DNA of 64,000 bases from Mxb001 sp964537955 (GCA_964537955.1 CAZICY010000003.1:34123-98122); one strand, 5' to 3'; numbered from the stretch's first letter, positions 1 to 10,516 are shown. The notes: generated by a model not told the origin, from the letters alone. Numbers and translations: made by a program.

Positions 1-516
1 GAGTACATCCCCTTCCGATCGCTGATCGCCCCGCTCGTGGGGCGGCTCGATCGCGTGCCCCGCGACATGGCGCCCGGTCAGGAGGCCGGTGTCCTGCAGG
101 CCGGTGCGGTCCGGCTCGGCGATGTCATCTGCTTCGAGGTCGCCTACGACGACATCGTCCACGATGTGGTGACTGCGGGTGGCCGCGTCATCGTCGTCCA
201 GACCAACAACGCCACGTTCGCCGGGCTCGGACAGCCCGAGCAGCAGGTGGCCATGTCTCGCCTGCGCGCCATCGAGCACGGCCGCGCCGTCCTCGTCGCT
301 GCCACAAGCGGCATCAGCGCCGTCATCACCCCCGACGGTGCCGTCGTGTCGGAGATCGGCGAGGCGGACACCGGCTACCTCGTGGAGTCCGTGCCGCTGC
401 GCGACTCCCTCACGGTGGCGGATCGCCTGGGTCAGGCGCCCGAGTGGGTCGTGGCGGCTCTCGGGCTCCTCGCCATGGCGTGGGCCGCGCTACGCCGGCG
501 GGGCCGCGCCGCATAG
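1..516 (+). CDS. lnt: Apolipoprotein N-acyltransferase, C-terminal part (truncated by window edge)
   Basis: The reading frame is open from base 1 and encodes 171 residues. It starts inside the EYIPFR motif that is typical of Lnt. This is the last part of the nitrilase-fold periplasmic domain, which transfers an acyl chain to the N-terminal cysteine of lipoproteins. The catalytic cysteine lies in the GDVICFE segment (fragment residue 44). The QTNNATF and SRLRAIEHGR segments that follow are also typical. A single hydrophobic helix and a short Arg-rich tail end the protein, as in the family. The N-terminal membrane domain is outside the window. Two lipoproteins in this window (PHM-like and Rieske) are possible substrates. 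The stop codon TAG also forms part of the promoter of the next gene. Confidence 0.88.
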   Translation, partial: EYIPFRSLIAPLVGRLDRVPRDMAPGQEAGVLQAGAVRLGDVICFEVAYDDIVHDVVTAGGRVIVVQTNNATFAGLGQPEQQVAMSRLRAIEHGRAVLVAATSGISAVITPDGAVVSEIGEADTGYLVESVPLRDSLTVADRLGQAPEWVVAALGLLAMAWAALRRRGRAA

Positions 517-525
517 GCTCGAGTC
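514..525 (+). promoter_or_regulatory. Leaderless promoter of ppm1 (-10 TAGGCT)
   Basis: TAGGCT lies at 514-519, exactly 6 nt before the GTG at 526, and there is no Shine-Dalgarno sequence. The TAG is the stop codon of lnt. Transcription would start at or next to the start codon. Confidence 0.5.
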
Positions 526-1263
526 GTGTCCGGAGGCGTCCTCGTCATCATCCCGACGTACAACGAGTCGGAGAGCCTCCCCGGTGTCATCGAGCGGCTG
601 CGCATCGCCGTCCCCGAGGCCCACGTGCTCGTGGCGGACGACAACTCGCCCGACGGCACCGGACGGATCGCCGATGCGCTCGCAGCCGAGGACGACCACA
701 TCCACGTCCTTCACCGTGCCGGCAAGCAGGGCCTGGGCAAGGCCTATCTCGCCGGATTCGCCTGGGGGCTCGAGCGCGGCTACGACGTGCTCGTGGAGAT
801 GGATGCCGACGGCTCCCATCGCCCGGAGGAGCTGCCGCGCCTTCTCGCGCAGATTCCCCACTCGGACGTCGTCCTCGGTTCCCGATGGGTCCCGGGCGGG
901 TCCGTCGTCAATTGGCCCGCGTCGCGGCGCGTCCTGTCCCAGGGCGGTAGCCTCTACACGCGCCTGTCCCTGGGCATCCCCACGCGCGATGCCACCGGTG
1001 GCTATCGCGCCTACCGCGCCGAGGCGCTGCGTGCGCTCGACCTGGCCTCGGTGGAGTCGAACGGATACTGCTTCCAGATCGACCTGCTCTGGCGCGCACT
1101 CAAGCGCGGGCTCGTGGTGCGCGAGGTGCCCATCACCTTCGTCGAGCGCGAGGCGGGCACGTCCAAGATGAGTGGCCGTATCGTCCGCGAGGCGCTGATC
1201 AACGTCGGGCGCTGGGGCGCGGCGCATCGCTGGGCGCAGGTCAGCGGACGCGGGCGGGCATGA
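526..1263 (+). CDS. ppm1: Polyprenol monophosphomannose synthase
   Basis: This 245-residue GT2-family enzyme transfers mannose from GDP-mannose to polyprenol phosphate at the inner face of the membrane. The product feeds protein O-mannosylation and glycolipids. Visible motifs are the N-terminal IIPTYNE, the VADDNSPDGT segment (residues 36-45) and the metal-binding DAD at 93-95. The C-terminal GTSKMSG motif is also typical. There are no transmembrane helices, so this is the short, single-domain form. The lnt-ppm1 neighbourhood is classical in actinobacteria, where the two functions are sometimes fused. The GTG start at 526 is chosen because a TAGGCT -10 box sits 6 nt upstream. The gene overlaps fxsA by ATGA. 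Confidence 0.92.
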   Translation: MSGGVLVIIPTYNESESLPGVIERLRIAVPEAHVLVADDNSPDGTGRIADALAAEDDHIHVLHRAGKQGLGKAYLAGFAWGLERGYDVLVEMDADGSHRPEELPRLLAQIPHSDVVLGSRWVPGGSVVNWPASRRVLSQGGSLYTRLSLGIPTRDATGGYRAYRAEALRALDLASVESNGYCFQIDLLWRALKRGLVVREVPITFVEREAGTSKMSGRIVREALINVGRWGAAHRWAQVSGRGRA

Positions 1264-1697
1264 CGCTGCGCGGGCGCGTGGGCTGCCTCCTGCTCGTCGC
1301 TTACCCGATCGTCGAACTCGCGATCGCCGTCGCGCTCGCCCAGGTCATCGGGTGGTGGTGGCTGCTCGTGGTCGTCGTGATCTGCATCGTGCTCGGCCTC
1401 GGGCTGGTGCGCTACGCACTGAGTGCCACCGGCCGTTCCTTCGGCGTGGCCATTGCCACGCTCCAGGGCCCAGGGGAGTCGGGTGTCCTGGCGATCGAGG
1501 GATCGTCACGGGGAGTGCCCGCGCCGCCCGCCCAGACCCTGCTCATCGTTCCCGCGGGGCTGCTCATCGCGATCCCGGGGATCCTCACCACGGTCATGGG
1601 GCTGGTCCTGTGGCTACCCCCCGTGCGCGCGGCGATCGCGTCCCGCATCGAGCGCGCAGCGCGGCGCCTCGGGCCGCCGGAAGCGCCCACGCCCTAG
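1260..1697 (+). CDS. fxsA: FxsA family membrane protein
   Basis: This 145-residue FxsA-family protein has about three hydrophobic segments. The first two (residues 9-28 and 31-52) form a helical pair, and a third lies at about 90-118. In E. coli FxsA overproduction relieves F-plasmid exclusion of phage T7, but its normal role is unknown. The start overlaps the ppm1 stop by four bases, so it is translationally coupled. The arrangement ppm1-fxsA with a convergent rbpA is the one known from Streptomyces. Confidence 0.82.
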   Translation: MTLRGRVGCLLLVAYPIVELAIAVALAQVIGWWWLLVVVVICIVLGLGLVRYALSATGRSFGVAIATLQGPGESGVLAIEGSSRGVPAPPAQTLLIVPAGLLIAIPGILTTVMGLVLWLPPVRAAIASRIERAARRLGPPEAPTP

Positions 1698-1733
1698 TGG
1701 ACGGCCTAGCGCGACCAGACGAGGGGGAGTGGG

Positions 1734-2081
1734 CTAGGCGCTCTTGCGGCGCTGGTGCGCGTGCAGGAGCGCAAGGCGCTCATCGAGCAGTTCCTCGAGG
1801 TCGCGGATGGTGCGCCTTTCCATGAGCATGTCCCAGTGCGTGCGTGCCGGTCGGCCCGGTGCCTCCTCCGGCCGGGTGGCGGCGCGCTGGAGGGCTTCCG
1901 CCCCGCAGCGGCACTGCCACAGCACGGGGATCTCCTCGGCCTCGGCCGAGAAGGGGACCGACGTCGCGTGACCGCGCGGGCAGTCGAAGGTGACCACGAT
2001 GCGCTCAGCGGGGATGACGTGATCATCGTTCTCATAACTCGTCGCACCCAAGCGAGTGCCACGCAGGCTGCCCTCGGACAT
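1734..2081 (-). CDS. rbpA: RNA polymerase-binding protein RbpA (canonical copy)
   Basis: This 115-residue protein has the full RbpA architecture. The N-terminal tail LRGTRLGATSYE is followed by a core with a zinc-ribbon-like set (Cys34, His38, Cys57, Cys59). A basic linker leads to the sigma-interacting motif RTHWDMLMERR (residues 80-90) and a C-terminal helix. RbpA binds RNA polymerase and group 1/2 sigma factors and stabilises the open complex. The ATG at 2081 is preferred over an upstream in-frame ATG at 2120 because GGGAGG lies 4 nt before it and the family begins here. A sigma-R-like promoter lies upstream. A second, divergent paralogue is at 45677-46009. Confidence 0.93.
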   Translation of the reverse strand: MSEGSLRGTRLGATSYENDDHVIPAERIVVTFDCPRGHATSVPFSAEAEEIPVLWQCRCGAEALQRAATRPEEAPGRPARTHWDMLMERRTIRDLEELLDERLALLHAHQRRKSA

Positions 2082-2118
2082 CGTGCCTCCCGTCGTCGCG
2101 GTTGCTTCCACTGTCGTC

Positions 2119-2144
2119 AACCGTTGCGACGCCGCAGGCGTTCC
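2119..2144 (-). promoter_or_regulatory. Putative sigma-R/SigH-type promoter of rbpA (GGAAC-N18-GTT)
   Basis: On the minus strand GGAAC (2144-2140) is followed after exactly 18 nt by GTT (2121-2119). This matches the GGAAT/C-N18-GTT form recognised by the thiol-stress sigma factor SigR of Streptomyces, where rbpA is a known SigR target. A start about 7 nt downstream would give a leader of roughly 30 nt carrying the GGGAGG ribosome site. I infer the assignment from spacing and identity only. Confidence 0.5.
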
Positions 2145-2200
2145 CGGGGTTCCTGGGAACTCCCGCAGGAGGTTCGGACCGGTCGCTGACCGGCGTCCGA

Positions 2201-2947
2201 TTAACGGATATCGAGGTCGGCGCCCCGGCGGGACAGGACCTCGCGCAAGACGGTGGGGGAGTCGGTCATGATGCCGTCGACCCCGAGATTGAGCAGGTGC
2301 TCCATCTCGGACGGGTCATCCACCGTCCACACGTCGACGGCCAGGCCCAGACGGTGCGCGCGAGCGATGAAGCCGGGCTCGGCGAGGGCGACGCCCAGCG
2401 CGCGGGTCGGCACCTGGACGCGGTGCACCCGGGGCAGGCCGCGCAGCCGGGGGAGTGCACGCAGGGCCAGCACCTCCCAGGGATGGGCGGATGACTCCGT
2501 GCCGGGGGGCAGGAGCCGTCGTGCCCGTTCGAGGCGCCTGGCCGAGAACGACGTGACGCACACCCGCGCCTGCGCGCCGCTGCGGCGCACGGCATCGACC
2601 AGCGCCACCACCGACCCGGGCTCCTTGACGTCGATGTTCAGGCGCGCGTCCGGGAACTCCTCCAGCAGCTCCTCCAGTCGCAGGGGAGCCGACCCGTCGG
2701 CCAGGCGCGCACTGCGCACCTGGGACCACGTGCGCTCGCGCACGGGCCCACGGGCGTCGGTGGTGCGATCGAGATCGGCATCGTGGTGGAGCACCGCCAC
2801 CCCGTCTCGGGTGGGCCGCACGTCGGTCTCCAGGTGGGCGAACCCCAGGCTGACGGCGTGCCGGAAGGCCGCCAGGGAGTTCTCCGGGGCCTCGCGCGCG
2901 CCACCGCGGTGGGCGTAGGCGCGAAAGCCTCGGGGGAGCGTTCCCAT
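2201..2947 (-). CDS. Glycerophosphodiester phosphodiesterase
   Basis: This 248-residue GDPD-family TIM barrel would hydrolyse glycerophosphodiesters to glycerol 3-phosphate and an alcohol, or act as a related lipid phosphodiesterase. Visible catalytic elements are HRG at residues 13-15 with PEN (Glu22), the metal-binding ETD (40-42) and the HHD (54-56). A conserved NIDVKE strand and VWTVDDP near the C-terminus also fit. There is no signal peptide, so it is cytoplasmic. The start has no clear ribosome site; GACAAT lies 6 nt upstream of the ATG and could be a weak leaderless -10. It lies upstream of rbpA on the same strand with a 119-bp gap. Confidence 0.88.
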   Translation of the reverse strand: MGTLPRGFRAYAHRGGAREAPENSLAAFRHAVSLGFAHLETDVRPTRDGVAVLHHDADLDRTTDARGPVRERTWSQVRSARLADGSAPLRLEELLEEFPDARLNIDVKEPGSVVALVDAVRRSGAQARVCVTSFSARRLERARRLLPPGTESSAHPWEVLALRALPRLRGLPRVHRVQVPTRALGVALAEPGFIARAHRLGLAVDVWTVDDPSEMEHLLNLGVDGIMTDSPTVLREVLSRRGADLDIR

Positions 2948-3041
2948 CGAGCCATTGTCGCCCGTGGGGGACTGTCGCTCGTAGCGCAGGTCCGCGGTCT
3001 TCGGGCGACGGCAGGCTGTGGGCGGCCGATGCCGGCCCGAC

Positions 3042-3047
3042 TACCAT
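3042..3047 (+). promoter_or_regulatory. Candidate -10 box of the aminotransferase gene
   Basis: TACCAT fits TANNNT. It would give a leader of about 40 nt ending in GAGGAG before the ATG at 3093. No convincing -35 is seen. Confidence 0.3.
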
Positions 3048-3092
3048 CGGGGGAACGGGCCGGCAGGTTGCCGGTGCGGGAATCGAGGAGCC

Positions 3093-4520
3093 ATGACCGC
3101 CGACACGAGCATCCGCAATGCCGTCACCTGGCCCGCGCACGATCCCAGCACCTGGCGCACGGTCCCGGAGGCGTTCACGCCCCTGGATCACGACCGCGTG
3201 GAGAGCCTTCTCGCGGCCGAGTGGGACAGGTTCGCTGCGACCACGCCCGAGTCGGGTGCGCTGAGCGCGCGCTCGCGTCGCACGCTGCCGCTGGGCGTTC
3301 CCTCGTCCTTCCAGTACTGGGATCCGCATCCCGTCTCAGTCGTCTCGGCCAAGGGGGCGTGGCTCACCGACGTGGACGGTCGGCGCCTGCTCGACCTGTC
3401 CATGGGCTTCGGGGCCATGCTCGTCGGGCACCTCAACCCCACGGTGGTGGCCGCCGTCCAGCAAGCCCTGGAGACGGGCACGCTGTTCGTGACGCCCGCG
3501 CCCTCGGCATCGGAGATGGCCGAGCGCTTCTGCACGCGCTTCGACCTCGACCAGGTCCGCTTCGCGAACTCGGGCACCGAGGCCGACATGTACGCCGTAC
3601 GCGCGGCGCGCGCGTACACCGGCCGCAAGGCCATCATCAAGATCGAGGGCGGCTACCACGGGGGATACGACGCGCTGTCCGTGTCGGTCAAGCCCGACCT
3701 CGACGAGGCGGGCCCCGAGGACGCGCCCGTGCCCGTCGTGCCCTTCGAGGTGGAGGCCGGGACCGTCTACCCCGTGCCCTACAACAGCCTGGAGCGCCTG
3801 ACGCAGATCCTCGACGAGCACGGGCGCGAGATCGCGGCCGTCGTCATGGAGCCCGTGCCCGAGAACATGGGCATCGTCCTGCCGGATGCCGGCTACCTCT
3901 CGGGCGTGCGGGAGCTGTGCGACGCCCACGGCGTGCTCCTCGTCTTCGATGAGGTCAAGACCGGGCTCACGGCAGGCTACGGCGGCGCCGCTCAGCGGCT
4001 GGGCGTCAAGCCCGACCTGGTGACCCTCGCCAAGAGCATCGGCGGTGGCCTGCCCCTGGCCGCCTTCGGAGGCCGGGCCGAGGTCATGGCCACGGTGGTC
4101 GACGGGCGCATGCCGCACTTCGGGACCTACAACGGCAACCCGCTCGTCATGGCCGCCGCCGCGGCGGTCGACGAGGTGTGCACCCACCAGGCCCTCGCGC
4201 GCGCCGAGGAGGTCAATGACCGGGCCCTGGAGGAGTCGGATCGGATCATCCGGGAGTACGCCTTGCCGGCCCACACGGTCGGCTTCGGGGTCAAGGGCGC
4301 CATCACCTGGTCGCCCAGCCCGGTCCGCACCTACCGGGACTACAAGCGCACCGACTTCGCCGCCGCCGAGCTCAGCTGGCTCTGGGGCGTCAACCGCGGC
4401 GTGCTCACGCCGCCGGGGCTGGACGAGCAGTGGCTGGTGTCCCTGGCGCACACCGATGCCGACATGGCCGTCCTCACCGGCGAGTTCGAGGACCTGGCCC
4501 GCGCCCTGCGCTCCTCATAA
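3093..4520 (+). CDS. Class III aminotransferase, glutamate-1-semialdehyde aminomutase-like
   Basis: This 475-residue PLP enzyme belongs to fold type I, class III. Motifs include RFANSGTEA (residues 156-164) and KIEGGYHG (183-190). The cofactor-binding FDEV is at 285-288, and the PLP lysine lies in TLAKSIGGGLP (Lys314). The pattern is closest to HemL-like aminomutases. However, it is about 50 residues longer at the N-terminus than typical HemL and has no heme-synthesis neighbours, so tetrapyrrole synthesis should not be assumed. A different amino donor or acceptor is equally possible. The ATG at 3093 follows GAGGAG closely; an upstream in-frame ATG at 3018 gives a non-family extension. Confidence 0.8.
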   Translation: MTADTSIRNAVTWPAHDPSTWRTVPEAFTPLDHDRVESLLAAEWDRFAATTPESGALSARSRRTLPLGVPSSFQYWDPHPVSVVSAKGAWLTDVDGRRLLDLSMGFGAMLVGHLNPTVVAAVQQALETGTLFVTPAPSASEMAERFCTRFDLDQVRFANSGTEADMYAVRAARAYTGRKAIIKIEGGYHGGYDALSVSVKPDLDEAGPEDAPVPVVPFEVEAGTVYPVPYNSLERLTQILDEHGREIAAVVMEPVPENMGIVLPDAGYLSGVRELCDAHGVLLVFDEVKTGLTAGYGGAAQRLGVKPDLVTLAKSIGGGLPLAAFGGRAEVMATVVDGRMPHFGTYNGNPLVMAAAAAVDEVCTHQALARAEEVNDRALEESDRIIREYALPAHTVGFGVKGAITWSPSPVRTYRDYKRTDFAAAELSWLWGVNRGVLTPPGLDEQWLVSLAHTDADMAVLTGEFEDLARALRSS

Positions 4521-4527
4521 CATCCGA

Positions 4528-4538
4528 TAACGTACATT
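4528..4538 (+). promoter_or_regulatory. Leaderless promoter of the HAD phosphatase gene
   Basis: TAACGT (4528-4533) lies 5 nt before the ATG at 4539 in an unusually AT-rich patch, with no ribosome site. TACATT directly abutting the ATG is too close to serve that start. Confidence 0.45.
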
Positions 4539-5042
4539 ATGTCAGATCACGTGGAGGGGATCTCCCCTTGCGTGGCCGTGCTCGACATCGATGGTGTCCT
4601 CGCCGACGTCCGGCACCGCCTGCCGCACATCGAGGGCGGTCGACGCGACTGGGACGCGTTCTTCGCCGGGGTGGCCGACGACCCGGTCCTGGAGCCCGGA
4701 CGCGACCTGGCCCGGCGGCTGGCCGGCGACGGCATGGGGATCGTCTACCTCACCGGCCGGCCCGAGCGCTGCCGCGAGGACACCCGCGCCTGGCTCGAGC
4801 ACCACGCACTTCCTGAGGGCGAGCTGGTGATGCGCCAGGACCGCGACCGCCGGCCCGCACGCCTGATGAAGCTGCAGGCGCTCCACGAGATGGCCGGGCG
4901 CTGCGAGGTGAGGTGCCTGGTCGACGACGACCCCCAGGTGGTCCTGGCGGCCCGGGCGGCAGGCTTCGACGTCGTGGTCGCTGACTGGATGCCGCGATGC
5001 GCGCCTTTGGATGCGGCCCAGGAGACTCTCGGTCGCAGCTAG
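4539..5042 (+). CDS. HAD-superfamily phosphatase, polynucleotide kinase 3'-phosphatase-like
   Basis: This 167-residue HAD protein carries all core motifs: DIDGVLAD (nucleophile Asp16, acid Asp18), YLTGR (70-74), Lys111 and VDDDP (128-132). The DIDGVLAD...LTGR layout with a small cap resembles the phosphatase domain of T4 polynucleotide kinase and short 5'-nucleotidase-like HADs. No kinase domain is attached. Substrate cannot be read from sequence. An alternative GTG start at 4571 follows GGAGGGG at 12 nt, but the leaderless geometry favours the ATG. Confidence 0.72.
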   Translation: MSDHVEGISPCVAVLDIDGVLADVRHRLPHIEGGRRDWDAFFAGVADDPVLEPGRDLARRLAGDGMGIVYLTGRPERCREDTRAWLEHHALPEGELVMRQDRDRRPARLMKLQALHEMAGRCEVRCLVDDDPQVVLAARAAGFDVVVADWMPRCAPLDAAQETLGRS

Positions 5043-5066
5043 CAGGTCGCCACCGTTGCGCCGACG

Positions 5067-6632
5067 CTAGTCCGGGGGTCGGCGGGTGCGCAGGGCGCTC
5101 ACCTGCAGGTCCAGCTCGTGCAGGGCGGGGCGGATGACCGCATCGGGTGTGCCGCTCTCGCGCAGGCGCAGGAGCTCGTCCTGCTGGGCGCGCAGCACGG
5201 CCATCTCGAGGCGGTAGGCGTCGCCGGAGCGCTCGGCCCCCTGTGGCTCTCCCCCGGCCACCTCCAGGTCGGCCAGGAGGCGCTGTCGGATGGCGTCCTC
5301 CGCACCCGGGGGCAGTGATTCCCGCGCTCCCGCGGCATCGCGCACCGCTTCATCGAGCGCATCCAGGCCGCGGGTCGCCATCGCCACCCGCACCGCGCGC
5401 CGATCGTCGTCGAGGTCCTGCGGCGACAGCCGGACAGCGCGTGCCACCAGGCCCAGGGTCGGCGAGAGGGCCAGGGTGACGCCGATGACGACGAAGGTGG
5501 TGGCCTGCAGGAGCCGGCTCTGGTCGACGGCTGCCTCGACGCCGACGCCGAGCGGCAGGGAGAAGGCGGCAAGCCCGGACACCGGGCCCCGCGCTCCCGC
5601 CCACGCGACGACGACGGCCTCCCGCGGCCCGATGCGCGCGTCTCCCCTGCCGGAGACGAGGCTGTAGGCGAGGACGAAGACGAGCCGTGTCGCGACCAGG
5701 ACCGCGACGACCGCGATCACGAGCACGGGCAGCAGGCGTAGGTCTTCCGCGGGCAGGGCCAGCACCGTCTCGGGCAGTTCCAGGCCGACGAGGAAGAACG
5801 CCGCGGCCGTGAGGACGAAGGTGATCTGGCGCCAGATGGCGACCGACGACCGACGTCCCTCGAATCGACGATGCGTGAGCATGGTGTTGGCGACGATGAG
5901 CGCGGTGGCGACCACCGCGAGGATGCCCGAGCCCTCGACGGACTCGGCGAGAAGGTAGACCGGGATCGGGGCGACGAGCACGAAGGCGTTGACCACGGTC
6001 TGGTCCGGGTCCCGGCGGATGAGCCAGGCGAGGGCTAGCCCGGCGAGGACGCCCACGATGAGCCCGCCCACGACGGACTGCAGGAGGATGAAGGCGATGT
6101 CGCCGGTCGACACCGTTCCCGTCGCGGCCGCAGCGAGGGCCACGCGTAGCAGCGTGAGCCCAGTGCCGTCGTTGACCAGGCTCTCCCCCTCGAGGATGGT
6201 CACGACTCGACGCGGGAGTGCGACGCGGCGCGCGATCGCCGCGACCGCCACGGCATCCGTGGGCGACAGGATCGCCCCCAGGGCGAACGCCAGGGCCAGC
6301 GGGATTCCGGGCACGAGCGCGGCGGCGACCGCGCCGACGGCCACCGAGGTCACGAGCACCAGGCCGACAGCGAGGGCGAAAATCGGCCGGCGGAACCTGC
6401 GGAAGTCGACGTAGGAGGTCGACAGCGCCTCGCCGAACACCAACGGCGCGAGGATGAGCAGGAAGACCTCGCCCGCGTCCTGGGGTGCCGAGGGGCCGAA
6501 GGGCAGCAGCCCGAAGGCGATGCCGGCCACCAGGACGGGGATGGCGGTCCCCCACCCACGCCAGCGCGCGAACGCGGCGACCGCCAGCGCGATGAGGAGC
6601 CCGGCCAGGAGCCCCTCGGATAGGTCGACCAC
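5067..6632 (-). CDS. Na+/H+ antiporter, CPA1 (NhaP/SoxR-like) family
   Basis: This 521-residue protein has about 12 membrane helices over residues 5-410, followed by a charged cytoplasmic tail of about 110 residues. Ion-site motifs are SPTDAVAV (123-130) and ESLVNDGTG (150-158), and the AWAGARGPVSG segment lies near residue 355. It would exchange protons for Na+ or K+ in the cytoplasmic membrane. The tail contains an Arg/Glu-rich helical region consistent with regulation. The GTG start at 6632 is set by a TAGCCT box 6 nt upstream. It lies just downstream of gcvP but has its own promoter. Confidence 0.9.
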   Translation of the reverse strand: MVDLSEGLLAGLLIALAVAAFARWRGWGTAIPVLVAGIAFGLLPFGPSAPQDAGEVFLLILAPLVFGEALSTSYVDFRRFRRPIFALAVGLVLVTSVAVGAVAAALVPGIPLALAFALGAILSPTDAVAVAAIARRVALPRRVVTILEGESLVNDGTGLTLLRVALAAAATGTVSTGDIAFILLQSVVGGLIVGVLAGLALAWLIRRDPDQTVVNAFVLVAPIPVYLLAESVEGSGILAVVATALIVANTMLTHRRFEGRRSSVAIWRQITFVLTAAAFFLVGLELPETVLALPAEDLRLLPVLVIAVVAVLVATRLVFVLAYSLVSGRGDARIGPREAVVVAWAGARGPVSGLAAFSLPLGVGVEAAVDQSRLLQATTFVVIGVTLALSPTLGLVARAVRLSPQDLDDDRRAVRVAMATRGLDALDEAVRDAAGARESLPPGAEDAIRQRLLADLEVAGGEPQGAERSGDAYRLEMAVLRAQQDELLRLRESGTPDAVIRPALHELDLQVSALRTRRPPD

Positions 6633-6644
6633 GCCCGCAGGCTA
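6633..6644 (-). promoter_or_regulatory. Leaderless promoter of the antiporter gene (-10 TAGCCT)
   Basis: On the minus strand TAGCCT (6644-6639) is followed by exactly 6 nt and the GTG at 6632. No Shine-Dalgarno is present. Confidence 0.5.
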
Positions 6645-6655
6645 GCGGTCCCCCG

Positions 6656-9526
<2,871 letters not shown>

Positions 9527-9578
9527 GACTGCTCCCGGCAACTCGACGGTCGAGCGCACGCGGTGTGCGCCCCACCCC

Positions 9579-9769
9579 CTCTGGTCTCGCGGACTACCGC
9601 GACCTGAGAGCTTCGTCGCCGTGCGCGGACGCACGAGCGGCTTTCACCGTCGGTGGGGTGGCGAGCCACCCTCTCTCCAGAGTTGCCTTCCCTGCACGGT
9701 CCTTGTGCCTGAGAGTTTCCGGGGCGGTTGCTCCTTCGGCGCCCGGGTTTCCCCGGGGCTCTCCCGTGC
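9579..9769 (-). ncRNA. Tandem glycine riboswitch upstream of gcvP
   Basis: Two aptamers are readable on the minus strand. Aptamer 1 (9769-9694) is closed by GCACGG/CCGUGC. It contains the diagnostic GGAGAG, GCCGAAGGAGCAA and CUCUCAGGCA...AGGACCGUG elements. Aptamer 2 (9682-9579) is closed by CUCUGG/CCAGAG and contains CCGACGGUGAAAGCC and CUCUCAGGU. Glycine binding normally switches such RNAs on for glycine catabolism. Between aptamer 2 and the gcvP start are two short perfect hairpins (GCGCAC/GTGCGC and CTCGAC/GTCGAG). These may form the expression platform by controlling access to the ribosome site, because no U-tract terminator is seen. Confidence 0.92.
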
Positions 9770-9788
9770 TGGGTCGAACAGCGGTGCG

Positions 9789-9794
9789 AGCGTA
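9789..9794 (-). promoter_or_regulatory. Candidate -10 box driving the glycine riboswitch
   Basis: TACGCT on the minus strand lies about 20 nt before the first aptamer stem. The -35 is weak. Confidence 0.35.
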
Positions 9795-9817
9795 GCGCAC
9801 CCGGGGTCCGAGAGGGA

Positions 9818-10411
9818 TCAGCCTGCGGAACGCCGTGCCGCGCGCCGGGCGGACAGCTCATCCGCCGCGCCGTCCCCGGGGGTCTCGTCGCCCTCGGCGG
9901 GCTCTCCAGGAAGGGATGCCAGGTGGCCCTCCACCTCCTGCCAGACGCGACCCACGGCGATCCCGAAGACCCCCTGGCCGCCTCGGACGAGATCGATGAC
10001 CTCGTCCTCGCTGCGGCACTCGTAGATCGAGGCGCCATCGCTCATGAGCGTGATGCGCGAGAGGTCGTCTCCCCCGCGCTGCTCCAGGTGCGCGACGGCC
10101 GTGCGGATGTTGGCCAGGGACACGCCAGTGTCGATGAGTCGCTTCACGATGCGCAGGACGAGGATGTCCCGGAAGGAGTAGAGCCGCTGGCTTCCGGAGC
10201 CGCTGGCCGGGCGGATGCTCGGCTCCACCAGGCCGGTGCGCGCCCAGTAGTCGAGTTGGCGGTAGGTGATGCCCGCCGCAGCGCACGCGATGGGACCGCG
10301 GTAGCCCAGGTGCAGTGCCGCGGACTGCAGGGACTCCTCGGGAAAGAGCGCAGGCTGATCGACGGTGGCCGGGACGGCGACACCGGGCAGGGATTCCTCC
10401 GTGAGGCGCAT
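9818..10411 (-). CDS. MerR-family regulator, ResR (Rv1830)-like
   Basis: This 197-residue protein has a MerR-type winged helix spanning roughly residues 30-100, with AGITYRQLDYWARTGLVEPS and SGSQRLYSFRDILVLRIVKRL. The C-terminal dimer region is of the SRITLMSDGASIYECRSEDEVIDLVRGGQGVF type, unlike metal-sensing MerRs. Gene order gcvH-garA-ftsR-nuclease-this gene-gcvP equals Rv1826-Rv1832 of M. tuberculosis, making it the Rv1830 (ResR) counterpart, a growth and division regulator. The ATG at 10411 is chosen over an in-frame start at 10516 that would lie inside the promoter. Confidence 0.87.
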   Translation of the reverse strand: MRLTEESLPGVAVPATVDQPALFPEESLQSAALHLGYRGPIACAAAGITYRQLDYWARTGLVEPSIRPASGSGSQRLYSFRDILVLRIVKRLIDTGVSLANIRTAVAHLEQRGGDDLSRITLMSDGASIYECRSEDEVIDLVRGGQGVFGIAVGRVWQEVEGHLASLPGEPAEGDETPGDGAADELSARRAARRSAG

Positions 10412-10487
10412 CGTCGCTGTACACCGCCTTCTCGATCCGGGTCGCACCCGGGCCTTCGACCTGCGCCCTCGACGAGAGCGGAGTGCC

Positions 10488-10516
10488 ACGTTAGGGCTCA
10501 GGGGCCCCAGGGTCAA
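10488..10516 (-). promoter_or_regulatory. Housekeeping promoter of the resR-like gene (TTGACC-N17-TAACGT)
   Basis: On the minus strand TTGACC (10516-10511), a 17-nt spacer and TAACGT (10493-10488) give a near-consensus sigma-70-type promoter. Transcription would start near 10481, leaving a leader of about 70 nt. The gap 10412-10555 holds nothing else recognisable. Confidence 0.62.

Noticed and set aside
2130..2175. Terminator hairpin between the phosphodiesterase gene and rbpA
   Set aside because: GTTCC/GGAAC repeats could pair, but the loop is too short or the stem mismatched and there is no U-tract. The same bases fit a sigma-R-like promoter better.
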